Source of the DNA: Sphingomonas parapaucimobilis NBRC 15100
GTDB taxonomy: Bacteria; Pseudomonadota; Alphaproteobacteria; Sphingomonadales; Sphingomonadaceae
Length of the DNA: 64,000 bases
Reading direction: 5' to 3'
Assembly (NCBI RefSeq): GCF_000787715.1
Contig: NZ_BBPI01000034.1
Coordinates: forward strand, 62,001 to 126,000
Below are positions 45,507-53,882 of this stretch, one piece after another; position 1 is the stretch's first letter, and every line of letters starts with the position of its first letter. Both the position numbers and the translations under genes were made by a program. A model generated the notes under the pieces. It made no database searches and had not been told where the DNA came from. It saw only the letters and a list, made by a program, of their open reading frames with translations.

Positions 45507-46565
45507 ATGAGCGATCTCAGCACCCAAACCGCCCCGGAAACGGGCGAAACCACCCGCATGAACATGATCCAGGCGATCAACTCCGCCATGGACGTGGTCA
45601 TGGCGCGCGACCCGGATGTGGTCGTGATGGGCGAGGATGTCGGCTATTTCGGCGGCGTCTTCCGCGCCACCGCTGGCTTGCAGAAGAAATATGGCAAGAC
45701 GCGCGTGTTCGACACGCCGATCACCGAATGCGGCATCATCGGCGTCGCGGTCGGCATGGGGGCGTACGGCCTGCGCCCGGTGCCGGAGATTCAGTTCGCT
45801 GACTATATCTATCCCGCGCTCGACCAACTCGTGTCGGAGGCGGCACGCCTGCGCTATCGCTCGGCAGGCGAGTTCACCGCGCCGATCACGGTACGCTCGC
45901 CCTTCGGCGGCGGCATCTTCGGCGGCCAGACGCACAGCCAGTCGCCAGAGGGCATCTTCACCCATGTCTCGGGCATCAAGACGGTGATCCCCGCCACGCC
46001 CTATGACGCCAAGGGCCTGCTGATCGCCGCGATAGAGGACAATGACCCCGTCCTCTTCTTCGAGCCGAAGCGCATCTATAACGGCCCCTTCAACGGCCAT
46101 TGGGATCGCCCGGCGGAGAATTGGTCGAAGCATCCCGGTGGCGAGGTCCCCACCGGCTATTACAAGATCCCGCTGGGCAAGGCGGCGACGGTGCGCGCAG
46201 GGGAAGCGGTGACGATCCTGTGCTATGGCACGATGGTCCATGTCTGCGCCGCCGTGGTCGCCGATCTGGGCGTCGATGCCGAGATCATCGACCTGCGCAC
46301 CCTCGTCCCGCTCGACATCGAGGCGATCGAGGCGTCGGTGAAGAAGACTGGCCGCTGCATGATCGTTCACGAGGCGACGCGCACCGGCGGTTACGGCGCC
46401 GAGCTGTCCGCGCTGGTCCAGGAACGCTGTTTTTACCATCTCGAAGCGCCGATCGCGCGCGTGACCGGCTTCGACACGCCCTATCCGCACAGCCTGGAAT
46501 GGGCCTATTTCCCCGGCCCGGTCCGTATCGGCCAGGCGCTCAAGACCTTGTTGAAGGACGCCTGA
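45507..46565 (+). CDS. bkdA2: Branched-chain 2-oxoacid dehydrogenase E1 beta subunit
   Basis: The 352-residue beta subunit completing the E1 decarboxylase. Typical blocks: MNMIQAINSAMD, VVVMGEDVGYFGGVFRATAG, FDTPITECGIIGVAVGM, RSPFGGGIFGGQTHSQSPE and HEATRTGGYGAELSALVQE. No good Shine-Dalgarno precedes the ATG, only GGCGGAAG at the border of the family D palindrome. Its stop is followed by ATG of E2 after one base, so E1 beta and E2 are co-translated. Confidence 0.93.
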   Translation: MSDLSTQTAPETGETTRMNMIQAINSAMDVVMARDPDVVVMGEDVGYFGGVFRATAGLQKKYGKTRVFDTPITECGIIGVAVGMGAYGLRPVPEIQFADYIYPALDQLVSEAARLRYRSAGEFTAPITVRSPFGGGIFGGQTHSQSPEGIFTHVSGIKTVIPATPYDAKGLLIAAIEDNDPVLFFEPKRIYNGPFNGHWDRPAENWSKHPGGEVPTGYYKIPLGKAATVRAGEAVTILCYGTMVHVCAAVVADLGVDAEIIDLRTLVPLDIEAIEASVKKTGRCMIVHEATRTGGYGAELSALVQERCFYHLEAPIARVTGFDTPYPHSLEWAYFPGPVRIGQALKTLLKDA

Positions 46566-46566
46566 C

Positions 46567-47877
46567 ATGGCTCGTTTCACCTTCCGCCTGCCCGATATCG
46601 GCGAAGGCATTTCCGAGGCCGAGATCGTCGCCTGGCACGTGCAACTCGGCGACCGGGTCGAGGAGGATCAGTCGGTCGCCGACATGATGACCGACAAGGC
46701 CACGGTCGAGATGGAATCCCCCGTGTCGGGCACCGTCGTCGAACTGGCGGGCGAGGTCGGCGACCAGGTGCCGATCGGATCGGCGCTGATGGTGATCGAA
46801 ACCGATGCGGTGGAAGAGGCTTCACCCGCGACGCAAGAGGCGGTGCTGGAAGCCGAAAACCCCGGCGTCGAAGAAGCGCCCACTCCCTCTCCCCTCGTGG
46901 GAGAGGGCCGGGGTGAGGGGGCGTCGCAAGCTACGCCCCCTGCCGAATCCCCTGTCGCCACCCCTCACCCCGACCCTCTCCCACAAGGGGAGAGGGAGCA
47001 GGAGAAGAAGGTGCTGGCCTCGCCCGCCGTCCGGGCGCGCGCGTTGGATCTGGGCGTCGACCTCGCCAGCGTAAAGCCCGCCGAGGGCGACCGGGTGCGC
47101 CATGCGGACCTCGACGCTTTCCTGCGCTATGGGGCGGGCCAGGGCTACACCCCCGCCCGTGCCCCCCGCGCCGACGAAGCGGTGCGCGTCATCGGGATGC
47201 GCCGCCGCATCGCCGAGAATATGGCCGCCTCCAAGCGTGCCATCCCGCACTTCACCTATGTCGAGGAAATCGACGTCACCGCGCTGGAGGAGACACGCGC
47301 ACAGCTGAACGCAGGGCGCGGCAACCGGCCCAAGCTGACGATGCTGCCGCTGCTGATCGTCGCGATCTGCAAGACCCTGCCCGACTTCCCGATGCTCAAC
47401 GCGCGCTATGACGACGAGGCGGGCGTGGTGAACCGCTCGGGGGCCGTCCATATGGGCATGGCGACGCAGACTCCCGCCGGGCTGATGGTCCCGGTCATCC
47501 GCAACGCCGAGAGCCGCAATGTCTGGCAACTCGCGACCGAGATCGGCCGTCTCGCCGAAGCGGCGCGCGCGGGTAGCATCGCCAGCGGCGACATGGGCGG
47601 CGGCACGATCACCCTGACCTCGCTCGGGCCGCTCGGCGGGATCGCGACGACGCCGGTCATCAACCGGCCCGAGGTCGCGATCATCGGCCCCAACCGCATC
47701 GTCGAGCGGCCCGTTTTCCGCTCCGACGGGCGCGGCGGCGAGACGATCGCGCGCGCCAAGCTGATGAACCTGTCGATCAGCTGCGACCACCGGGTCGTCG
47801 ATGGTTACGATGCGGCGAGCTATGTCCAGGCGTTGAAGAAGTTGCTGGAAACGCCGGTGATGCTGTTCGCGGATTGA
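46567..47877 (+). CDS. bkdB: Branched-chain 2-oxoacid dehydrogenase E2 (dihydrolipoyl acyltransferase)
   Basis: A 436-residue core acyltransferase. One lipoyl domain (residues 1-80) carries the lipoylated Lys in MTDKATVEME (K44). The linker (about 80-147) is followed by the peripheral subunit-binding domain (LASPAVRARALDLGVD to HADLDAFL) and the acyltransferase domain, with IAENMAASKRAIPHFTYVEE and the catalytic SCDHRVVDGYDAA near the C-terminus. The linker residues from about 106 to 144 are encoded by a palindromic repeat (46884-46997) and read as PSPLVGEGRGEG and HPDPLPQGERE. This is an in-frame insertion of 38 codons that the protein evidently tolerates. Confidence 0.93.
   Translation: MARFTFRLPDIGEGISEAEIVAWHVQLGDRVEEDQSVADMMTDKATVEMESPVSGTVVELAGEVGDQVPIGSALMVIETDAVEEASPATQEAVLEAENPGVEEAPTPSPLVGEGRGEGASQATPPAESPVATPHPDPLPQGEREQEKKVLASPAVRARALDLGVDLASVKPAEGDRVRHADLDAFLRYGAGQGYTPARAPRADEAVRVIGMRRRIAENMAASKRAIPHFTYVEEIDVTALEETRAQLNAGRGNRPKLTMLPLLIVAICKTLPDFPMLNARYDDEAGVVNRSGAVHMGMATQTPAGLMVPVIRNAESRNVWQLATEIGRLAEAARAGSIASGDMGGGTITLTSLGPLGGIATTPVINRPEVAIIGPNRIVERPVFRSDGRGGETIARAKLMNLSISCDHRVVDGYDAASYVQALKKLLETPVMLFAD
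46884..46997. repeat. Palindromic repeat inserted in frame in the E2 linker (family C)
   Basis: Two 37-base inverted arms (46884-46920 and 46961-46997) match at 35 positions around CCCTCTCCCAC and GTGGGAGAGGG cores. The total length is 114 bases, a multiple of three. It encodes the Pro/Gly-rich stretch between the lipoyl and subunit-binding domains. Confidence 0.92.
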
Positions 47878-47907
47878 GGTTGCGCGCTGGGCGAAGGCGG
47901 GGCGTGC

Positions 47908-47985
47908 GCTTCGACTTCGCTCAGCGTGAACGGCTGTTGGTGTTTTTTCCCAACATCCGTTCAGCCTGAGCGAAGTCGAAGGCCA
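47908..47985. repeat. Palindromic intergenic repeat, family A copy 2
   Basis: Left arm 47908-47933 and right arm 47957-47985 are inverted versions of the family A unit (CTTCGACTTCGCTCAG and CTGAGCGAAGTCGAAG). The left arm has a two-base inversion (GCGTG for GGCTG). It lies 31 bases after the E2 stop and probably terminates that operon. Confidence 0.88.
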
Positions 47986-48038
47986 TGAGTGAACCTATCC
48001 GCCAGGCATGCGTCCTCCCCCCGAAACAGGAGGACGCC

Positions 48039-48269
48039 ATGCGCGGAATGACGGCGGGATCGCTGGAAATGACGTCGGACGGGACGGTGCGCGGAATGGT
48101 CGGCGGTGACGTTCTCGTCGCCTCCGGTGTCCACGCCACGATCAAGGGCATGGTCGCAGGCGACGTCATCGTCGAGCGCGGCGCATCGGTGCGGATCACC
48201 GGCATGGTATCGGGCCGGGTCGTCAATCTGGGCGGCGCGGTCGAGGTCGACGGGATGGTCGCGGGCTAA
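48039..48269 (+). CDS. Short bactofilin/polymer-forming-like beta-repeat protein
   Basis: A 76-residue protein. The start at 48039 is set by AGGAGG six bases upstream; earlier in-frame ATGs lack such a site. It consists almost wholly of a short repeat ending GMV(G/A/S)G: TVRGMVGGDVLVASG, TIKGMVAGDVIVERG, RITGMVSGRVVNLGG, VDGMVAG. This is the right-handed beta-helix pattern of bactofilins (polymer-forming cytoskeletal family), here reduced to four rungs without tails. Filament formation is uncertain. RarD follows after 45 bases. Confidence 0.65.
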   Translation: MRGMTAGSLEMTSDGTVRGMVGGDVLVASGVHATIKGMVAGDVIVERGASVRITGMVSGRVVNLGGAVEVDGMVAG

Positions 48270-48314
48270 CCCCCCGGCTTGCCATCGGTCCCCCAAGCGT
48301 GAAGAGGGGGCGGC

Positions 48315-49199
48315 ATGACGACCGCTCAACCCGCGCGCACCGGCCTGTTGCTGGGCATCGGCGCCTATGTCAGCTGGGGCATATTGCCGCTCTATCTCAA
48401 GCTGCTGAAGGGCGTGCCCGCGCTTCAGGTGCTGGCGCACCGCATCCTGTGGTCGCTCCTTCTGCTCGCGGTCGTCGTGCTGGTCGCGCGACGCGGCAAG
48501 GCCATCGTCGCGGCGGCGCGTGGCCGTACCTTGCTGCTGCTCTGCGCCAGCGCGGCGCTGATCGCGCTCAACTGGCTGGTCTATATCTGGTCGGTGCAGA
48601 ACAACCATGTTCTGGAAGCCAGCCTGGGCTATTTCATCAACCCGCTGGTCAATGTCGTGCTGGGCGTCACCCTGCTCGGCGAGCGAATCCGGCGGGGGCA
48701 GGCGATCGCGGTCGGCATCGCAGGCGCCGGCGTGGCGGTGCTGGCGATCAATGGCGGCGGCGCGATCGGTATTTCGCTCGCACTGGCGCTGTCCTTCGGT
48801 TTCTATGGTTTCGTCCGCAAGATCGCGGCGATCGATGCGCTGGGCGGCCTGACGGTCGAGACATTGTTGCTCGCCGCGCCTGCGCTGTTCGTGCTGTTCC
48901 AGGCGAGCGGCGATGGCACGGCGGCATTCGGGGTGGACCGGCATCTCGACATGCTGCTGATCCTGGCGGGCGCGGTGACGGCGGCCCCCCTCCTGATGTT
49001 CGCGGCGGCCGCGCGGCGGATGCGTTACACGACGCTCGGCCTGCTGCAATATATCGCCCCGACCCTGCAATTCGCGCAGGCGGTGCTGCTGTTCGGCGAG
49101 CCGCTCAAGCCGGTCCATATCGTCACTTTCGTGCTGATCTGGTTGGGGTGCGGGCTCTACGCCTTCGACAGCGTGCGGGGCAGCCGCAGCGACCAATAG
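48315..49199 (+). CDS. rarD: RarD-type EamA family transporter
   Basis: A 294-residue inner-membrane protein with about ten helices arranged as two EamA repeats. N-terminal family signature GLLLGIGAYVSWGILPLYLK and HRILWSLLLL; C-terminal LGLLQYIAPTLQFAQAVLLFGE. RarD proteins were named for chloramphenicol sensitivity, but their substrates are not established. Confidence 0.9.
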   Translation: MTTAQPARTGLLLGIGAYVSWGILPLYLKLLKGVPALQVLAHRILWSLLLLAVVVLVARRGKAIVAAARGRTLLLLCASAALIALNWLVYIWSVQNNHVLEASLGYFINPLVNVVLGVTLLGERIRRGQAIAVGIAGAGVAVLAINGGGAIGISLALALSFGFYGFVRKIAAIDALGGLTVETLLLAAPALFVLFQASGDGTAAFGVDRHLDMLLILAGAVTAAPLLMFAAAARRMRYTTLGLLQYIAPTLQFAQAVLLFGEPLKPVHIVTFVLIWLGCGLYAFDSVRGSRSDQ

Positions 49200-49349
49200 G
49201 TTCGCGCAGACGACGCAGGGAGAGATCGCCCAGTCGCGAACTGCCTTCCTTTTTCATCGGCGCGGCTTTGTCTGCCGATCGATAGGGCGGAGGCTGGTGT
49301 GTCTCTTCCAGACATCTCTGCGTCCTCCGCGCCTCCGCGCGAACAAAAC

Positions 49350-50129
49350 CTATTTGCGCCCGCTTTGAAGCCTGGCGACGGCCCGCCGCAGCACCCCGCG
49401 CGGCGCAACCCGCGTGCTGGCGGCGGTCAGTCGGTTGAGCAGCCCCGACACCATCACCGCCTGCCCCCGCTCCAGCGCGGCAAGGCCGTCGCGCACCACC
49501 TGTTCCGACCCGGCGGCGAAGCGCTCGAACAGCGGTGTCTCGGCCATGCCCGCCACATCGGCGAACTCGGTCCTGGTCGGCCCAGGGCACAACGCCGTCA
49601 CCGCTACGCCACGCCCTTTCACCTCCTCATGCAGCGCCTCGGAAAAGTGCAGCACGAACGCCTTGCTGGCATAATAGACCGCCATATACGGCCCCGGCTG
49701 AAACGCGGCGGTCGAGGCGACGTTCAGCACACGCCCGCGCCCGCGTGCCAGCATCGGCGGCAGCATGGCGTGGGTCAGCATCACCAGCGCCCGCACATTG
49801 AGGTCGATCATCCCCGTCTGCGTCGCCAGATCGCTGTCGGCAAAGTCATCCAGCGCGCCAAAGCCGGCATTGTTGATGAGCGTGTCCACAACCAGGCCCC
49901 GGTCGGCGATCCCGTCGAGCAGCGTCTTGACCCCTTCGGGCCGCCCCAGATCGGCGGAGATGACATGCACCTCGACATCCGGCCGCGCGCCCAGTTCCTG
50001 TGCCAGGGCCGCCAGCCGGTCCGTTCGCCGGGCGGTCAGCACCAGCGTCGCCGGCTTGCGGGCCAGCGCCCGCGCGAAATCCGCGCCCAGCCCGGCGGAG
50101 GCGCCGGTAATCAGGATGGTGTCGGGCAT
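49350..50129 (-). CDS. Short-chain dehydrogenase/reductase
   Basis: A 259-residue SDR oxidoreductase. TGASAGLG (8-15) binds NAD(P), INNAGF is the structural motif, and YYASK holds the catalytic Tyr and Lys with the Ser in NVASTAAF. The Arg residues in TARRTDRL after strand two favour NADP(H). The start at 50129 has GGGG eight bases upstream; earlier Met codons are too close or lack a site. Substrate unknown. Confidence 0.88.
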   Translation of the reverse strand: MPDTILITGASAGLGADFARALARKPATLVLTARRTDRLAALAQELGARPDVEVHVISADLGRPEGVKTLLDGIADRGLVVDTLINNAGFGALDDFADSDLATQTGMIDLNVRALVMLTHAMLPPMLARGRGRVLNVASTAAFQPGPYMAVYYASKAFVLHFSEALHEEVKGRGVAVTALCPGPTRTEFADVAGMAETPLFERFAAGSEQVVRDGLAALERGQAVMVSGLLNRLTAASTRVAPRGVLRRAVARLQSGRK

Positions 50130-50501
50130 CGCCATATCCCCAAAAGGGGCGGCCATCCCTTCGGCCAGCCGCCGGTCAATCCAGGTCCTTAGCAATCCGC
50201 ATCTGGCGGACGGGTTCCATCGGATGACATGGGGAGATCGGGCGGGGCGAGAATGGGGGAAAGGGCGGCCCGTTTTCCAGGCCGCCCGGCATCCCCTCCC
50301 GGCACGGAGCCCGAGGGCTCCCGACGCCTAGGCGTCGTCCCGTTATCGGCCGATCACCTGACATGGCCATTGTCTAGTCCGGTCGGGGGGACGGGCTCAA
50401 GTACCTCTTCCTGCCCGCCCGCACTATGCTTCGTTGCTGTGTCTTTCGAGCAACGGGTATGGCGCTGGCCTCTGGTGCCGAAGCCGGTCTAATAGAAGGT
50501 C
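50130..50501. other. Divergent intergenic region with three clustered hairpins
   Basis: No gene is seen between the SDR and crotonase starts. Three inverted repeats follow each other: GGGCGGCC/GGCCGCCC (50263-50287, 9-base loop), GGAGCCC/GGGCTCC (50306-50321, 2-base spacer) and the perfect palindrome GACGCCTAGGCGTC (50323-50336). The first, read leftward, is followed by TTTCCCCC. Clustering suggests a structured 5' leader or a small RNA of unknown type. Confidence 0.4.
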
Positions 50502-51269
50502 ATGACTATCGAAATCCGCCATGACGGGCCTGTCGCCATCCTGACGTTACGGAATCCGCCCAATAATCACCTGGGGCTGGGAACCATTTCGCAATTGGCG
50601 GATGCGTTCGACGATGTGGATTCGGACCCCGCGATTCGTGCGATCCTGCTTCGATCAGAGGGTCGGGTATTCTGCGCAGGCGCCGACCTGGTCCATGCGA
50701 ACCCGGTCGCCGAGCCGTTGCCGCCGGGCAAGCGCAGCCCCTTCTACATGGCGGCGGCGCGGCTGTTCGGCGTAGCGACGCCGGTGGTCGCGGCGGTGCA
50801 AGGCGCGGCGGTCGGGGCCGGACTGGGGCTGGCGCTGGTCGCCGATTTCCGTATCGCGACGCCCGAGGCGCGTTTCGTGGCGAACTTCGTCCAGCTCGGG
50901 CTGCATCCGGGCTTTGGCATCTCGGCGGTGCTGGAACGGGTGATCGGGCGCCAGCGCGCGGCGATGATGCTGCTGACCGGGCGGCGCATCCGGGGCGAGG
51001 AGGCCGAGCGCTGGGGGCTGGTCGACCAGCTGGTATCGGCCGAAGCGCTGCAGGCGACCGCATTGGCGCTGGCGCAGGAGATCGCCGCCGCCGCGCCGTT
51101 GGCGGTGGCGTCGACGCGGCGGACCCTGCGCGGCGATCTGCGCGCGCTGGTCGAGGCGACGACCGATCATGAACTGGCCGAGCAGGCCAAGCTGATGCGG
51201 ACCGAGGATTTTACCGAAGGCGTGCGCGCGGTGACCGAGCGGCGGCCGGGGCGGTTCGTGGGGCGGTAA
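50502..51269 (+). CDS. Crotonase-superfamily protein (enoyl-CoA hydratase/isomerase-like)
   Basis: A 255-residue crotonase fold protein. The oxyanion-hole segments are present (RVFCAGADLV and GAAVGAGLGLAL). The two glutamates that add water in rat enoyl-CoA hydratase are not conserved: by hand alignment the first position is Gly in GAGLGLAL and the second is Phe in VANFVQLGLHPG. It probably does not do standard hydration and may isomerise, hydrolyse or otherwise process an acyl-CoA. It stands alone, followed by repeat A copy 3. Confidence 0.85.
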   Translation: MTIEIRHDGPVAILTLRNPPNNHLGLGTISQLADAFDDVDSDPAIRAILLRSEGRVFCAGADLVHANPVAEPLPPGKRSPFYMAAARLFGVATPVVAAVQGAAVGAGLGLALVADFRIATPEARFVANFVQLGLHPGFGISAVLERVIGRQRAAMMLLTGRRIRGEEAERWGLVDQLVSAEALQATALALAQEIAAAAPLAVASTRRTLRGDLRALVEATTDHELAEQAKLMRTEDFTEGVRAVTERRPGRFVGR

Positions 51270-51295
51270 AAGCCCCCCGTCCCTATGACCGCCCT

Positions 51296-51403
51296 CCGTT
51301 CAGCCTGAGCGAAGTCGAAGGCCACGCTGCCCCATAGCGGCCAAGCCCAAATCCCTCTCGGCGAGGTTTTCCCTTGGCCTTCGACTTCGCTCAGGCTGAA
51401 CGG
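51296..51403. repeat. Palindromic intergenic repeat, family A copy 3
   Basis: The arms 51296-51325 and 51374-51403 are inverted copies of the family A unit, in the opposite order to copies 1 and 2 (the CTGAGCGAAGTCGAAG arm comes first). It sits between the convergent crotonase and DUF1289 genes. Confidence 0.9.
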
Positions 51404-51417
51404 GGGCCGGGAAGGCC

Positions 51418-51639
51418 TCAGCCCTTGCGCGTCGCCATTTCAGCCTGACGCGCGGGCAGGGCCGCCAGAATCGCGCGGCGTTCCTCGGCGGGCTTGGCGC
51501 TCCAGTTCGAAATCTCGCGGATGGTGCGCGCGCAGCCCAGGCACCAGCCGGTCGCCTTGTCCATCGTGCAGACCAGGACGCATGGGCTGGCGAGGCTCGT
51601 CGGTTGCGGCTCGACGAAGCTGATGATGTCGAGCGACAT
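51418..51639 (-). CDS. DUF1289 family protein
   Basis: A 73-residue cysteine-containing protein with the DUF1289 signature SPCVLVCTMDKATGWCLGCA followed by RTIREISNW and ER. The four Cys could bind a metal or Fe-S cluster; function unknown. It starts four bases after the DEAD-box helicase stop, so the two are probably one transcript. Confidence 0.88.
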   Translation of the reverse strand: MSLDIISFVEPQPTSLASPCVLVCTMDKATGWCLGCARTIREISNWSAKPAEERRAILAALPARQAEMATRKG

Positions 51640-51643
51640 CGGA

Positions 51644-53059
51644 TCAGATCCCGAACGAGACCTTCAGGAAGTCCGGGATCGGGCCGTTCCAGCCGCCATC
51701 ATCGGGTGCTTCGTCTGCATTGGAACGGCGACGATCGCGGCGATCGTCCCGACGCGGTGCCCGCGGCTCTTCGAAGCGAGGCTGTTCGCGGCGCGGCTCT
51801 TCGCCACGCGTCCGGGCAGGACGGGCGCGGGGGGCTTCCTCGACGGTCTCGGTTTCCGCTTCCACCGTCTCGATCTCGGCCGGGCGGACGCTGCGATCGC
51901 GGCGCGTGCGCCGGGCGGGGCGTTCCTCTTCGGCGGGGGCGGGGAGTTCGAGGCGGTCGATCTTCTGCCCCGTCAGCTTCTCGATATTCTCGAGATTCTC
52001 GGCGTCATCGGGCGCGACGAAGGTATAGGCGGTGCCGGTCGCGCCGCCGCGGCCGGTGCGGCCGATGCGGTGGACATAATCGTCCGGGTGCCAGGGTGCG
52101 TCGAAGTTGAAGACGTGGCTGACGCCCTTGATGTCCAGCCCGCGCGCCGCGACGTCGGAGGCGACCAGGATGTTGATGTCGCCGCGCTTGAACAGCTCCA
52201 GCTCGGCCAGGCGTTGCGGCTGTTCCATGTCGCCATGGATTTCGCCCGAGCGGAAACCGTGCTGCTTGAGCGATTTGTTCAGCTCGCGCACCGTCGTCTT
52301 GCGGTTGCAGAAGATGATCGCGTTGCGAACCTCTTCCTGACCGAGCAGCTGGCGCAGGCGCTTGCGCTTCTCGAACGACTGGGGGGCGACGGGCACCACG
52401 AACTGGGCGATGTTGATGTTGGTCGAGGCGGGACGCGCGACCTCGATCGTCTTGGGATTTTCCAGGAACTTGTCGGCCAGCTTCTTGATCGGCGGCGGCA
52501 TCGTCGCGGAAAACAGCAGCGTCTGGCGCTGCTTGGGCAGCTTGGTGCAGATTTCCTCGATATCGGGGATGAAGCCCATGTCGAGCATCCGGTCCGCCTC
52601 GTCGATGACCAGCATCGAACAACCGGTCAGCAGGATGTTGCCGCGCTGGAACAGGTCCATCAACCGGCCCGGCGTCGCGATCAGCACGTCGACGCCCTTT
52701 TCGAGCGCCTTGATCTGGTCGCCCATCGAGACGCCGCCGATCAGCAGCGCCATCGAGAGCTTTTGGCCAGCGCCGTATTTCTCGAAATTCTCGGCCACCT
52801 GCGCGGCGAGTTCGCGCGTCGGCTCCAGGATCAGGCTGCGCGGCATCCGTGCGCGACTGCGGCCATGCGCCAGGATGTCGATCATCGGCAGGACAAAGGC
52901 GGCGGTCTTGCCCGTGCCCGTCTGCGCGATGCCGATGATGTCGCGCATCATCAGCACGGAGGGGATGGCGGAGGCCTGGATCGGCGTCGGCTCGGTATAG
53001 CCGGCGTCGGTGACCGTCTTGAGAAGTTCATCGGAGAGGCCGAGATCGGCAAAGCTCAT
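51644..53059 (-). CDS. DEAD-box RNA helicase (RhlE-like)
   Basis: A 471-residue ATP-dependent RNA helicase. Motifs in order: Q motif (GYTEPTPIQASAIP), AQTGTGKT (I), PTRELAAQ (Ia), ATPGRLMD (Ib), DEAD (II), SAT (III), IIFCNRKTTV (IV), VASDVAARGLDI (V) and HRIGRTGRGG (VI). A C-terminal tail of about 90 residues is rich in Arg, Glu and Pro and ends PDFLKVSFGI, typical of alphaproteobacterial RhlE-type helicases. Expected roles are ribosome assembly and RNA decay. It heads the pair with DUF1289. Confidence 0.94.
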   Translation of the reverse strand: MSFADLGLSDELLKTVTDAGYTEPTPIQASAIPSVLMMRDIIGIAQTGTGKTAAFVLPMIDILAHGRSRARMPRSLILEPTRELAAQVAENFEKYGAGQKLSMALLIGGVSMGDQIKALEKGVDVLIATPGRLMDLFQRGNILLTGCSMLVIDEADRMLDMGFIPDIEEICTKLPKQRQTLLFSATMPPPIKKLADKFLENPKTIEVARPASTNINIAQFVVPVAPQSFEKRKRLRQLLGQEEVRNAIIFCNRKTTVRELNKSLKQHGFRSGEIHGDMEQPQRLAELELFKRGDINILVASDVAARGLDIKGVSHVFNFDAPWHPDDYVHRIGRTGRGGATGTAYTFVAPDDAENLENIEKLTGQKIDRLELPAPAEEERPARRTRRDRSVRPAEIETVEAETETVEEAPRARPARTRGEEPRREQPRFEEPRAPRRDDRRDRRRSNADEAPDDGGWNGPIPDFLKVSFGI

Positions 53060-53376
53060 GCAATTTTCCGGAATTTGGTGCGGAATGGGAATCGCCCCGC
53101 ACGCGCCCAGCAGCTTATGCCGCTTGCGGATTTGGGGGCAAAAGTCAAGTTTTCCACATGGGGGAGGGATGGCAGTCCCGCAAATTCCCGCCTTTTTCTT
53201 CTTCCTCCCCTCCCGCAGGCGGGAGGGGCCGGGGAAGGGCAGGGGGTCTCACCGAGCCTGTCGCCTGTGGCCTTCCCTCCCCCATCCCCTCCCGCCTGCG
53301 GGAGGGGCGTGCTTGTGGCGAGAGCCAGTGCTAATTCCAGCGAATGGCTGGAGGTGCCGCGGTTCGTAGGATTTTT
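53060..53376. other. Intergenic region with a palindromic repeat
   Basis: The only recognisable structure is CCCCTCCCGCAGGCGGGAGGGG (53207-53228) and its near-identical partner near 53286-53307 (each arm self-complementary). They resemble family B/C elements in being built on CCCCTCCC. No gene is seen in the 317 bases upstream of the helicase. Confidence 0.7.
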
Positions 53377-53814
53377 TCAGCGCGCCGGAACCAGGCTACG
53401 GAACCGCTCGATCTCGCAGGTACGGCCCGCACGGGTGCGGATCGGGTCGCGGTCGGCGCAAATGCGGCCGTCGGGGCCGGGGCGGATATAGAAGCTGGAA
53501 TAATAATCGAGCTGGCGACAGGCGCGGACCAGCCGGGCGCGCACCCGCTTGCCGCCGGTCAGCACGATATCGACCGCACCCTCCTCGGCGGGCAGCGCGC
53601 CCGCCAGATCCTGGGCGGCGATGCAGCGGGGGCCTTTGCGCTCCTTCCAACGGATCGGGGTGACGGGCGCCGATGCGGCACGGGGGACGCGGATGACGAC
53701 GCGCTCGCGAATGACGACCTGCGCATAATGCACGGATTCGCGCCGATCGCTCGCGCCCAGCAGGGCGGGTGTCATCAGCGCGATGGCAGCAAGGTTTCGA
53801 TGGCGGCGCAGCAT
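53377..53814 (-). CDS. Conserved exported hypothetical protein
   Basis: A 145-residue protein with a short N-terminal signal-like segment (MLRRHRNLAAIALMTPALLG). A conserved-looking core follows: WKERKGPRCIAAQDLAGAL, VDIVLTGGKRVRARLVRACR, LDYYSSFYIRPGPDGRICA and RTCEIERFRSL. Four Cys could form disulfides in the periplasm. I recall similar unnamed proteins in sphingomonads but no function. Divergent from the FAD oxidase. Confidence 0.7.
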   Translation of the reverse strand: MLRRHRNLAAIALMTPALLGASDRRESVHYAQVVIRERVVIRVPRAASAPVTPIRWKERKGPRCIAAQDLAGALPAEEGAVDIVLTGGKRVRARLVRACRQLDYYSSFYIRPGPDGRICADRDPIRTRAGRTCEIERFRSLVPAR

Positions 53815-53882
53815 GTCAGCAGAGTCCCTTCATAGGGCCGATGATTGAACGCTTTATGAACCTGACCTAACTGACCCACGTC

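Noticed and set aside
46884-46997. Frameshift or annotation error in E2
   Set aside because: The repeat is a multiple of three and the lipoyl, binding and catalytic domains stay in one frame.
50263-50336. Signal recognition particle RNA as explanation of the hairpin cluster
   Set aside because: The conserved GGAAGGAAGCAGCC-like apical segment of bacterial SRP RNA is absent.
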